In this document: one piece after another, positions 1 to 6,606 of the stretch
Layout: each line of letters starts with the position of its first letter
Numbering within the stretch: the first letter of the stretch is position 1
Assembly (NCBI GenBank): GCA_937901865.1
Contig: CALDID010000209.1
Location: 1 to 18,725, forward strand
Length of the DNA: 18,725 nt
Source: an uncultured Treponema sp.
GTDB lineage: Bacteria; Spirochaetota; Spirochaetia; Treponematales; Treponemataceae
Direction of reading: 5' to 3'
Translations under genes and position numbers: made by a program
The notes under the pieces: model-generated
What the model was told of the DNA's origin: nothing
Databases searched by the model: none
What the model saw: the letters and a program-made list of their open reading frames with translations, nothing else

Positions 1-15
1 TATGCAATTCTCATC

Positions 16-42
16 TTAAAAGCAAGGGGCAAAAACGCCCCC
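16..42 (-). terminator. Intrinsic terminator after the lipoprotein operon
   Basis: On the minus strand a GC stem (GGGGC at 37-41 read in reverse, pairing with 26-30) closes a GTTTTT loop and is followed by TTGCTTTT. It lies about 25 bases past the stop of the last lipoprotein gene, so it probably ends the receptor-lipoprotein transcript. Confidence 0.75.
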
Positions 43-66
43 TGTATAAACATCGTTAGGCTCTGT

Positions 67-1005
67 TTATTCCAATTTTGTCAATGCAAGACTGTCGAAT
101 GTGATTCCTGCGTCGGTAATCAGCACGGTATGAGTTCCTTTTTTATCTCCGTCTTTGTACCACTGCATTGTGTAGGTAAGCGTTTTTGCGGTATTGTCAG
201 CGGTAACACCAGTAATGGTGTATGTGTAAGCCGTTTCGTTGGGCATATAAGGTGTGGCTTTGTAAGTACAATTTGCGCTGTCGGTTATAGACAAAGTGTG
301 TGTCATTTGACCTTGCGTTCCGCTGTATGTATTGCCGAATAAGCTAGAGAACACATGCGTCATTTCGTAAGTACCGCCGTTATGACTGCTACCGAGTGTT
401 AGGGTAATTGTAGAATCGCTTGTTACTTTGACACCATAAATACCTCCGCTTGTAGAAGTAAGCATATATGTATCTGCCGCAACATTTTCTACAGTATAAG
501 TGCCTTTTGTAGCACCTGTGTAGCTTGAGTTGTTGTGAAACCAAATGTAGTTGCTTTCATCGATGATTGCAAAACCTACACCGTTTGTTGTGTTTTCCCA
601 TGCTTTGCCGTACAAATTATCAAGTGAATATGTGTTAGTTATAGATGAAGATGAAGCAGGTTTTACAAATACGTTCGCAGAAGCACTCTTGCCTCCCGCT
701 GTCGCCGTAATAGTTGTTATTCCCCCGCTAACAGCCGTTACAACTCCGTCAGAAACCTTTGCAACTGTGCTATCCGCAGTTGTCCAAGTAATTGTAGAAT
801 CTGTTGCATTGCTAGGTGAAACTGTTGCTGTAAGGGTTTCTGTATCTCCTCCAACAGTAAGAGTTAAAACTGAATTGTCTAGCGTAACGCCAGTAACGGC
901 TATTGTATCGTCGTCGTCATCGTCGTCGTCCATATTGCATGAGGTAAATCCCCCCCCCAGTATCATAGATACTGCAAGGGATGCCATAAAAAGTTTCTTT
1001 AACAT
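67..1005 (-). CDS. Surface lipoprotein with a BIG2 Ig-like domain (phase-variable candidate)
   Basis: This is a 312-residue exported lipoprotein. The ATG at 1005 is preferred over an in-frame TTG at 1020 because AAGGA sits just upstream at normal distance. The signal peptide MLKKLFMASLAVS...GGGFTSC ends in a spirochaete-type lipobox at Cys23, followed by Asn-Met and a run of eight Asp. Residues about 34-114 form a bacterial Ig-like group 2 (BIG2) domain (VTGVTLD..., SNATDSTITWTTADSTVAKV..., VVTAVSGGITTITATAGG). The remainder is Thr/Ser/Tyr-rich, predicted beta. Its first half resembles the N-terminal module of the lipoprotein at 2056-3003. The gene is the last of four behind the TonB-dependent receptor, which suggests a cell-surface role in ligand capture or adhesion; this is inferred. 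A nine-G tract lies in the signal-peptide codons and could switch the gene off by slippage. No enzymatic motif is visible. Confidence 0.8.
   Translation of the reverse strand: MLKKLFMASLAVSMILGGGFTSCNMDDDDDDDDTIAVTGVTLDNSVLTLTVGGDTETLTATVSPSNATDSTITWTTADSTVAKVSDGVVTAVSGGITTITATAGGKSASANVFVKPASSSSITNTYSLDNLYGKAWENTTNGVGFAIIDESNYIWFHNNSSYTGATKGTYTVENVAADTYMLTSTSGGIYGVKVTSDSTITLTLGSSHNGGTYEMTHVFSSLFGNTYSGTQGQMTHTLSITDSANCTYKATPYMPNETAYTYTITGVTADNTAKTLTYTMQWYKDGDKKGTHTVLITDAGITFDSLALTKLE
950..958 (-). repeat. Homopolymeric G9 tract in signal-peptide codons
   Basis: Nine consecutive C on the plus strand, thus G9 in the coding strand, encode the Leu-Gly-Gly-Gly part of the lipoprotein signal peptide. 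Loss of one G leads to a TAG and gain of one G to a TGA, each within about 20 codons. An Asp-codon microsatellite (GAC/GAT) follows at about 907-931. Confidence 0.85.
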
Positions 1006-1029
1006 AACTGTTTCCTTCAAGTAATGCTA

Positions 1030-1923
1030 TTACTGCTTTGTGAGTGTGGCAGGTGAAGCAATCAAATTCATCGCACGCACATAGAATGAGCCAGTGCTTC
1101 CGTCGGTCGTAAGACTTGCAGCGCATTTTGCAGCATTTGCTTCTCCAGATTTGTGTGAGCCATAGCAAGTCCATGTTCCGTCACTGTTTTGTACCCAACT
1201 GACATACTCATAAGAGCCTTTCATCTTTGATGAGAAGAAGTAGAAATCGGTTGCGTCAACATAGACTGTTGTTGAAAAGGGAATGAAGCCAATCGTCCAA
1301 GTTCCTGTATATGTTCCGTAGCACTCACTTGCGGAACCATTTGTGCTTGAGAGCAATGACTTTGGGGTGACAGAGCGAGCGACAGCACTTGCTCTTGACG
1401 ATGAAGATGATGTGGCACATGTTTGCACAATCTTCATTGGCATAATCCCGTATTTGTAAGTTGCCGTTACGCTGATTGTCTTGGTTGATTTTACGAATGT
1501 ACCAGTAACGGAAGTTCCTTTGACTGTATTTTCATCTCCTTCAGAGTCAGTTACGGTTTCGCTGAATTCGTCGAGGGTGAATGTGTAGTTTTCGTTGTCG
1601 GTCGTGGAAACAACCACATTATGAACCGTGAAAGACGGAATCGTCATAGCGTCAGTCCAAACAACATTCGGAAGTGTGATGTTGACCTTATCTTTAGCTC
1701 CCGAAACAGCCTCGATTTTCAATGTTTCAGAAGTCGTTGCGCAGTTGGTAACTCCGACAGAGCCATCATTGTCCACCTCATAACTTCCCGCTACAGCTTC
1801 TGCTACTGTAGCTTGTGTTGTTGTTTCATCATCGTCATCATCTGCGTCATTTTTGCAAGATGTCAACCCTGTTCCTACAAGAGAAACTGCAATCAAAGCT
1901 GCTAAAAAATATTTCTTTAACAT
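1030..1923 (-). CDS. Surface lipoprotein with calycin-like module
   Basis: A 297-residue lipoprotein with signal peptide MLKKYFLAALIAVSLVGTGLTSC and Cys23 as the likely lipidated residue. It is followed by KNDADDDDDE, an acidic segment like those of its neighbours. The ATG at 1923 has GAGGAT as ribosome binding site. Residues about 40-170 are beta-rich and match the C-terminal module of the lipoprotein at 2056-3003: an AMxIxSFxV element, then GxxxxGxF/LKAKL-like strands, ending in GIMPMKI against GHMPLDI. This resembles Bacteroidetes calycin-like lipoprotein domains, but the family call is tentative. After a Ser-rich linker the C-terminal part (ECYGTYTGTW...) weakly echoes the C-terminal part of the next lipoprotein (LFGNTYSGT...). 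The next gene starts 24 bases past its stop, so the two are cotranscribed. Function unknown; probably an accessory of the TonB-dependent receptor. Confidence 0.75.
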   Translation of the reverse strand: MLKKYFLAALIAVSLVGTGLTSCKNDADDDDDETTTQATVAEAVAGSYEVDNDGSVGVTNCATTSETLKIEAVSGAKDKVNITLPNVVWTDAMTIPSFTVHNVVVSTTDNENYTFTLDEFSETVTDSEGDENTVKGTSVTGTFVKSTKTISVTATYKYGIMPMKIVQTCATSSSSSRASAVARSVTPKSLLSSTNGSASECYGTYTGTWTIGFIPFSTTVYVDATDFYFFSSKMKGSYEYVSWVQNSDGTWTCYGSHKSGEANAAKCAASLTTDGSTGSFYVRAMNLIASPATLTKQ

Positions 1924-1989
1924 AAATGTATCCTCGTGCCTAAACTATTAAATTATAGAAAAATAGATTAGACGATTTTTTTTATTGCT

Positions 1990-2035
1990 CTTGAAAAAAT
2001 ATTTTACTACCGGTCTGTAAAACACAGTTTTCAAG
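1990..2035. other. Interrupted inverted repeat between two lipoprotein genes
   Basis: CTTGAAAA (1990-1997) pairs with TTTTCAAG (2028-2035). Inside it TTTTAC (2002-2007) pairs with GTAAAA (2017-2022), giving a bulged 8+6 bp hairpin with loop TACCGGTCT. It lies in the 132-base gap between two same-strand lipoprotein genes. Neither side has a clear T-run, so an operator, an RNA processing site or a weak attenuator are all possible. A TATAAT-like box sits downstream on the minus strand near 1950-1955, without a good -35. Confidence 0.45.
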
Positions 2036-2055
2036 GACAATTTATTTACTTGAAA

Positions 2056-3003
2056 TTAATTTGTGCTAGAAGTGAATAACTCTGTAATGTCGAGCGGCAT
2101 ATGACCAGGCTTGAATATGACTTGTAAGGTCAGCACTCCGCTCTCAAGTTTTGCCTTGAGCGATGAGCCACTTATAGCATAATTTCCGTCGCTAGATGTG
2201 AACTCGCCTTTAGAAAGATAGTAGACATCTCCGTTCTTTGTAACCGCACAGTCTGTAACATCGAACGACTTTATTTCCATTGCGCCAGAGTAAACAAGAG
2301 GTGGCGTTTTTACTGTAACCGTGTTGCCTTCTGTTTTCGTAATTGTAACGCTTGGCGTAACTCCCTCTCCGCTTGAGCCGTCCTCAGTCTGTATAACGTA
2401 GATTTTTAGTGTTCCTGTATATGTAGAACTATCTTCTGCCCACTCTGCGTTGCTTCCCGAAACGGTGAAATCTATAAGGCTTGTGCCACTCGAACTGCTA
2501 GAATCGTCCTCCGCTGTGTAAGTCTTTTTTTCCGCGCTTGTCCGCGTCATTTCAATCGGTCTTCCTGCCATTGCGTTTCCTGCGCCCGCCGTTGCATTGT
2601 TCACCATGATAGAAATAGAAGTCGCAGTGTTTATGCCTATTACGACATTCATTGAAGCCTTGCTCGTGTCCGCTTCGGCATAAGAGGCTGCTGTGTCGTA
2701 CCAGTAAAGCGTATACTTGTTCGTCGCCGTCTTCTCCGCCGTGTAGTAAAAACTGTTGGTCGACATTCCGCTTGTGCTCATATTCCAATCAAGATGGCGT
2801 TCATCATAAATCACGAGTTCAGGCGTGAGTTGTGTTCCGCTCGATGCCGTGAAACTCGCGCCGTATGTGTAGCCATACAACTCCGAAATATCGTACTCCG
2901 TTACTTCGTCGTCATCTTCGTTATCATCGGGGTCGCAAGATGTAAATACTCCGAATATCATACATGCCGCAAATGATAGAAAAATCAAATTTGATTTCAT
3001 CAT
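2056..3003 (-). CDS. Two-module surface lipoprotein, coupled to the TonB receptor gene
   Basis: A 315-residue lipoprotein. Signal peptide MMKSNLIFLSFAACMIFGVFTSC has the presumed lipidated Cys23, then DPDDNEDDDE. The ATG at 3003 overlaps the receptor stop codon (ATGA) and has AGGAT upstream, so translation is probably coupled. The N-terminal module (about 36-155: SELYGYTY..., LVIYDE..., PIEMTRT) resembles the middle of the lipoprotein at 67-1005 (DNLYGKAW..., FAIIDE..., YEMTHV). The C-terminal module (about 180-310: AMEIKSFDV, GSSLKAKL, KPGHMPLDI) resembles the calycin-like part of the lipoprotein at 1030-1923. A Ser-rich linker separates the two. Its place directly after the receptor suggests a surface-exposed partner that captures ligand for it, a logic known from SusD- and HmuY-type lipoproteins. 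No sequence similarity to those families is claimed. Confidence 0.78.
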   Translation of the reverse strand: MMKSNLIFLSFAACMIFGVFTSCDPDDNEDDDEVTEYDISELYGYTYGASFTASSGTQLTPELVIYDERHLDWNMSTSGMSTNSFYYTAEKTATNKYTLYWYDTAASYAEADTSKASMNVVIGINTATSISIMVNNATAGAGNAMAGRPIEMTRTSAEKKTYTAEDDSSSSSGTSLIDFTVSGSNAEWAEDSSTYTGTLKIYVIQTEDGSSGEGVTPSVTITKTEGNTVTVKTPPLVYSGAMEIKSFDVTDCAVTKNGDVYYLSKGEFTSSDGNYAISGSSLKAKLESGVLTLQVIFKPGHMPLDITELFTSSTN

Positions 3004-5018
3004 AATTTTATCCTTACTCCTATGCTTAACGTTGCGCCGTCGGTCAAGCCGAAATACTCTTCTTGATTTTTTCCGTCAGTGCCGTTTTGAAAATTAAGAT
3101 TGTCCAGCAGATTGTCGCCGCGGATATATGCTTCAATTTTGTCTTGCCAAAACAGCTTTGAAAGCGTCGCACTTGTCATAAAATAATCGGGAGTGTAATC
3201 TTCTCCGCCCGTCGTAACGAGTTGCCTGCTGTTCCATTCTGCGCTTGCAGAGATTTTTGCTTCCAAAACGGGAATCATATATCCTGCGCTTGCCGTAATT
3301 CTATGCGTTACGCGGAGGCTCAAATCCTGCCAGCCCTCATCGTCGTCGTATGCTTTTGCCGCAGTGTACGCATAGCCTGCTTTTGCCTCGAAGCGCGCAT
3401 ATTTGTATCTTACGCCGATGTCGCCGCCATAAGTAATCGCCTTGTCTACATTTTCGTAAGTTCTGATTTGCGGACTTGTCGTGTCATCGGTAACAACGCT
3501 CGTAATCATATCGGTGATGTAACTGAAATAGCCGCCCGCCGTGAGCTTTACAAAATCGCCGATTTTCTGTTCGATAGACGCATTGACGCTCTGCGATTTC
3601 TCGCTGCTCAAATCTGGATTGCCGTACAAGATAAAGTTGCCCTCGCCTGAAGCGTAATTGTGATAGAACACCCAGTATTTTTGCTTGAGCGTCGGCGTTT
3701 TATATCCCATTCCGTATGCGAAACGAACCGCAGTTGTGTCGCTCGGTGCGTATTTTGCCGAAAGTTTCGGGGTAAGCATAAAGTATGCAGAGCTGTCGTC
3801 CATTTCGGGAGCAAAATCCGCGCGGAAACCTGGCACGATGTCAAGTGTTCCGTCAAAAAGCGTGAGCGTGTCTTGCGCAAAAAGAGAAAGCAAAAGCTGC
3901 TTCTGCCGCTTCTTGAATGAATCTCCGTTCACTGTTTCAAGCGTGCCGTTTATGCCGCACAAAAACAGGTTTTCATCGTTGATTTGCCACGAAGCGCGCG
4001 CCTCGCTCTCAAAATCCACAAAAAGAGAATCCGTGTCGGTAACGCTCGAAGCCTCTCCTGCTGACACATCATAGGTCGTTTCGAGTGCATAGCTTTTCAC
4101 GGCTGAAAATCCCGAAAACGAAAGCGCATTGTCAAACCTATATTCGCCCGTCAATCCGCCCTCTACTCGCGTTGTGTCATATTCCATCGTCGCGCCTGAA
4201 TTGAAGCCTGTTGCCGTAAAATTGGATTTTTGGTCGCAGGAAGCCGCCGCACCGAATATCCCAATCTTGCCCCAATCGTCCTCATAGTTCGCGCTTGCCC
4301 TGCCGTAGCCGACCATTTTGCGCGGGGATTCATAGTAATCAAGATAGCCTCCCGAAAGCGCATAATAAGTGCTTTTTTGCTTGCCTGGCGTGAAGTCGAA
4401 ACTGCCCGTAACAGCGGAGGAAAAGTGCTCGCCAGAAGCGGTCGCTGTTGCAGAAGTGTAATTGCGCCAATTTCCGCTTTTCATTATGCTGACCTCTTCG
4501 CTCGCGTCTGCGTGTATCGCAAACTCTCCGCCCTCGCTTTTCTTGGTGATGATGTTAATCACGCCGCCCATCGCGTCCGAGCCGTAAAGCGCACTCGACG
4601 CACCTTGCACCACCTCAATTCTCTCAATCATCTCCACAGGGATTTCAAACACCGCCGTTGCACCCCCGATGTCGCCCGTAACAGCAATGCCGTCCACAAG
4701 GATTTTTACATACGCAGAATCGAAGCCCTGCATAGAAATGGAATCCGTCGGATTTGCCGCGCTTGCTCCCGTAACAACGACACCGCTCAGGTTTTTCACC
4801 GCCTCTGAAAGCGTTTTTGCGCCGCTTTGCTCAATGTCGCTTTTAGAAATCACCTGCACTTTTTCTACGGCATTATCTACCGTCTGCTCGATTTTGCCCG
4901 CGCTCACGACGATGATTTCTTCTTCGTCGTCCTCGCTTTCTTGGGCGAATACTGCAATCGGTGCTACAAGCAAAAAAATCGCCGTGCCTTCAAAAATTGT
5001 TTTAGAAATAAAATTCAT
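3000..5018 (-). CDS. TonB-dependent outer-membrane receptor (BtuB/CirA-like)
   Basis: A 672-residue TonB-dependent receptor that would import a scarce ligand across the outer membrane with energy from TonB-ExbBD. The signal peptide ends around VFA/Q (residue 25). An acidic stretch is followed by a TonB box EEIIVVSA (about 33-40). The plug domain (about 45-160) has the usual landmarks: VEKVQVISKSDIEQSG, LSEAVKNLSGV, ILVDGI, IERIEVVQGASSALYGSDAMGGVINIITKK. The rest (about 165-672) is an alternating-strand beta barrel with aromatic girdles, ending in an amphipathic strand LSIGVRIKL. Length fits small receptors such as vitamin B12, catecholate or haem types. The substrate cannot be read from the sequence. 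It heads a unit with three lipoproteins, and its stop overlaps the next start. Only a weak AGGT ribosome site precedes the ATG. Transcription probably starts at the promoter at 5074-5103. Confidence 0.92.
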   Translation of the reverse strand: MNFISKTIFEGTAIFLLVAPIAVFAQESEDDEEEIIVVSAGKIEQTVDNAVEKVQVISKSDIEQSGAKTLSEAVKNLSGVVVTGASAANPTDSISMQGFDSAYVKILVDGIAVTGDIGGATAVFEIPVEMIERIEVVQGASSALYGSDAMGGVINIITKKSEGGEFAIHADASEEVSIMKSGNWRNYTSATATASGEHFSSAVTGSFDFTPGKQKSTYYALSGGYLDYYESPRKMVGYGRASANYEDDWGKIGIFGAAASCDQKSNFTATGFNSGATMEYDTTRVEGGLTGEYRFDNALSFSGFSAVKSYALETTYDVSAGEASSVTDTDSLFVDFESEARASWQINDENLFLCGINGTLETVNGDSFKKRQKQLLLSLFAQDTLTLFDGTLDIVPGFRADFAPEMDDSSAYFMLTPKLSAKYAPSDTTAVRFAYGMGYKTPTLKQKYWVFYHNYASGEGNFILYGNPDLSSEKSQSVNASIEQKIGDFVKLTAGGYFSYITDMITSVVTDDTTSPQIRTYENVDKAITYGGDIGVRYKYARFEAKAGYAYTAAKAYDDDEGWQDLSLRVTHRITASAGYMIPVLEAKISASAEWNSRQLVTTGGEDYTPDYFMTSATLSKLFWQDKIEAYIRGDNLLDNLNFQNGTDGKNQEEYFGLTDGATLSIGVRIKL

Positions 5019-5073
5019 AAAAGACCTGTGAGTATTATGTAGTAGTTAATCACTGCTAACTAAAAGTAGACGT

Positions 5074-5103
5074 ATGATAAACATTTCTGTCGTTAAATGT
5101 CAA
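5074..5103 (-). promoter_or_regulatory. Sigma70-type promoter of the receptor operon
   Basis: On the minus strand a perfect TTGACA (5098-5103) is followed after 18 bp by TATCAT (5074-5079), giving a leader of about 50 bases before the receptor ATG at 5018. The imperfect palindrome ACATTT-N8-AAATGT (5081-5100) covers the spacer and touches the -35 box, where a bound protein would block RNA polymerase. Confidence 0.72.
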
Positions 5104-5298
5104 GGAAACTATTGAGAAATAATTTCTTTAAAGAAATTGGAGATTTTAGAGATTTTTAGTAATTTCTTTAAAGAAAAAGGCGATTTTATTTTTTGGGAAA
5201 CAGTTTCTTTAAAGAAAAAGACGATTTTGACTTTTTGGAAACAATTTCCGCAACGAAATTAGAGATTTTAGAGTTTTCCAGCAATTTTTTTTCAAAAC
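5081..5298. repeat. Phased palindrome array, 40-41 bp period, upstream of the receptor
   Basis: Dyads with centres near 5090, 5129, 5169, 5210 and 5251 repeat every 39-41 bp. The best is AATTTCTTTAAAGAAATT (5121-5138). TTTCTTTAAAGAAA recurs at 5163-5176 and 5204-5217. AATTTC-N6-GAAATT lies at 5243-5260, and a decayed copy near 5284-5298. The copy at 5081-5100 sits inside the promoter. Spacers share a GNGATTTT element. The spacing is close to four helical turns, so all dyads face nearly the same side. This could be a cooperative operator or nucleoid-protein array, or a simple tandem repeat. I do not recognise the motif; it is not a standard Fur box. Confidence 0.75.
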
Positions 5299-5310
5299 AC
5301 TTATGATTGC

Positions 5311-5455
5311 GGAGGTGTTATAAAAGGTATGCTGTCATTATCGGGCTCGACCCGATAATCTGAGGCACAGCCTCTTTTTCAAAACTGCCTACAGAAGATA
5401 GATTCCCGTGTCAAGCACGAGAATGACATAAAGAAGCATACTTTTCGTAACACTG
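5311..5455. mobile_element. MITE-like palindromic element with 11-bp flanking direct repeats
   Basis: A 145-bp non-coding element flanked by CTTATGATTGC at 5300-5310 and 5456-5466. Its ends form an imperfect inverted repeat: GTGTTA--AAAAG-TATGCT on the left and, reversed, GTGTTA--AAAAGTATGCT on the right, each followed inward by GTCATT. Two inner hairpins lie at 5337-5359 (perfect, ATTATCGGG/CCCGATAAT, loop CTCGA) and 5402-5424 (one mismatch, loop TCAAG). A third, GAGGC-ACA-GCCTC plus T5, is at 5362-5379 and could terminate plus-strand transcription. No ORF is present, so movement would need a transposase elsewhere. The right direct repeat contains the tonB stop codon. Confidence 0.7.
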
Positions 5456-5456
5456 C

Positions 5457-6224
5457 TTATGATTGCAATGCGAAATCCATAACGAAAATAATTGTCATTT
5501 CGCTCATTCCCTCTTTCATCTTCTTGAACGGCGCGGCTTTCTTTATCGCCTCAAGACACGCGGCGTTCAACAGCTCTGAATCTGATTTTTCGATAATCTC
5601 CGCTTCTTTTACACTGCCGTCTGTCGCAATGACAATTTGCACTTTCACTTTGCCTTCGATGCCCTGCGTTCTCGCCTTGTACGGATACGCTTTCTTTGCG
5701 GCAATGCGAGTGAGTGCATATTTTTTGTATGCGGCACTCATCTTTTTCACTTCTTCCGATACTTCGATTTTCTCCGTTTTTTCGCTTCCCTCTCCGTTTT
5801 GCACTGTACTTGCGTTGTTTTCTCCCGTTTCGCTGACTTCGCCTAAACTTTCTGCGCTGTTTTCTTCTGCAAAACTCGTATTTTCTTCTGTCGTTTCCTC
5901 TGCGATTGGCTCTGTTATCGCTTTTTCTGGCACTTGCTCTGTCTGGATTCTCTCGCTTACAACCTGCTTTTCTGCTGGCACGCTCGGCTTTGTTTCAGGC
6001 TGCTTTTTTGGTTGCACAACCTCGTTGGGAATGCTCTGTTTTTGCACTATCTGCGATTGTTGAGCCTGTCGCTTCTTGACGACGGAAACAACAGAGATTG
6101 AAGTATCATCTTCATTCATTTGCACGGAATCAGCGATAGTTTTTTGAAAATTCCACACAGGCAGAAAAAAGCAAAGCGCAATAATCGCCGCCGTGCAAAT
6201 CGCGCTGCTAATCCAACGGGTCAT
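5457..6224 (-). CDS. tonB: Energy transducer TonB
   Basis: A 255-residue TonB protein, which spans the inner membrane and periplasm and passes proton-motive energy from ExbBD to the receptor's TonB box. The ATG at 6224 is chosen over TTG at 6230 because AGGA lies at proper distance only from the ATG. One N-terminal membrane anchor (about residues 5-27) is followed by a long Pro/Glu/Gln/Lys-rich periplasmic linker (about 50-155), then a C-terminal TonB domain (about 170-255) with AYPYKARTQGIEGKVKVQIV, DGSVKEAEII, LLNAACLEAIKKAAPFKKM and a closing beta strand. The start overlaps exbD by 17 bases. It is the last gene of the operon. Its final codons (GCAATCATAA) are part of the 11-bp direct repeat that flanks the adjoining element, so the insertion left the protein intact. 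Confidence 0.93.
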   Translation of the reverse strand: MTRWISSAICTAAIIALCFFLPVWNFQKTIADSVQMNEDDTSISVVSVVKKRQAQQSQIVQKQSIPNEVVQPKKQPETKPSVPAEKQVVSERIQTEQVPEKAITEPIAEETTEENTSFAEENSAESLGEVSETGENNASTVQNGEGSEKTEKIEVSEEVKKMSAAYKKYALTRIAAKKAYPYKARTQGIEGKVKVQIVIATDGSVKEAEIIEKSDSELLNAACLEAIKKAAPFKKMKEGMSEMTIIFVMDFALQS

Positions 6225-6606
6225 GAACAATTCCTATTTTGCTGATGCCAGCATTCTGTATTTTCGTGAGCACTTGCACAACCTCTTCAAAGTCAACCGT
6301 TTTTTCGCACTCAAGCGAAAGCGCGATATTCTCATTTTTTTCATACGCCGCCCTCAAAATCCCCTCCAGCGTGTCGAGCGTTACTTTTTCGCCGTCAAGC
6401 TGCATTTCGCTTTTGTTCACAGCGAGCACTTTCACATTGTCGTCGGCTTTTTCCTCCGTAGAGTCTTCGCTTTTCGGCAAATCGAGTGGCAGAGAGTTCT
6501 TTTTGAACTGCGTTGACACCATAAAAAAGATGAGCAGGATAAAAATAACGTCAATCAACGATGTTATGTTGACCGAAAGCTCTTCTTCTGTTTCAAACTT
6601 CAGCAT
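6208..6606 (-). CDS. exbD: Biopolymer transport protein ExbD
   Basis: A 132-residue ExbD/TolR family protein, partner of ExbB in the proton-driven motor that energises TonB. The ATG at 6606 lies inside the end of exbB (14-base overlap) with GAGGCGGA as ribosome site; a TTG at 6618 is less likely. Short cytoplasmic N-terminus (MLKFETEEELSVNITSL), one membrane helix (about 17-36: IDVIFILLIFFMVSTQF) holding the conserved proton-carrying Asp (in SLIDVIF), then a periplasmic domain (LPLDLPKSE..., VTLDTLEGILRAAYEKNENIALSLECEKTVDFEEVVQVLTKIQNAGI). The motif LPLDLP is typical. Length is normal for the family. Confidence 0.94.
   Translation of the reverse strand: MLKFETEEELSVNITSLIDVIFILLIFFMVSTQFKKNSLPLDLPKSEDSTEEKADDNVKVLAVNKSEMQLDGEKVTLDTLEGILRAAYEKNENIALSLECEKTVDFEEVVQVLTKIQNAGISKIGIVHDPLD

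Noticed and set aside
551..1024. Long plus-strand frame opposite the first lipoprotein
   Set aside because: Antisense shadow of a gene with a clear signal peptide and BIG2 domain; Ser/Val-rich low-complexity translation.
4230..4808. 192-residue plus-strand frame inside the receptor gene
   Set aside because: Antisense shadow; the minus-strand receptor is complete with plug and barrel signatures.
5121..5260. Fur boxes upstream of the receptor
   Set aside because: The dyads TTTCTTTAAAGAAA do not match the GATAATGATTATC pattern; iron regulation is not excluded, but this motif does not show it.
5362..5379. Hairpin plus T5 as terminator of the tonB operon
   Set aside because: The T-run follows the stem only on the plus strand, opposite to tonB; it is an inner part of the repeat element.
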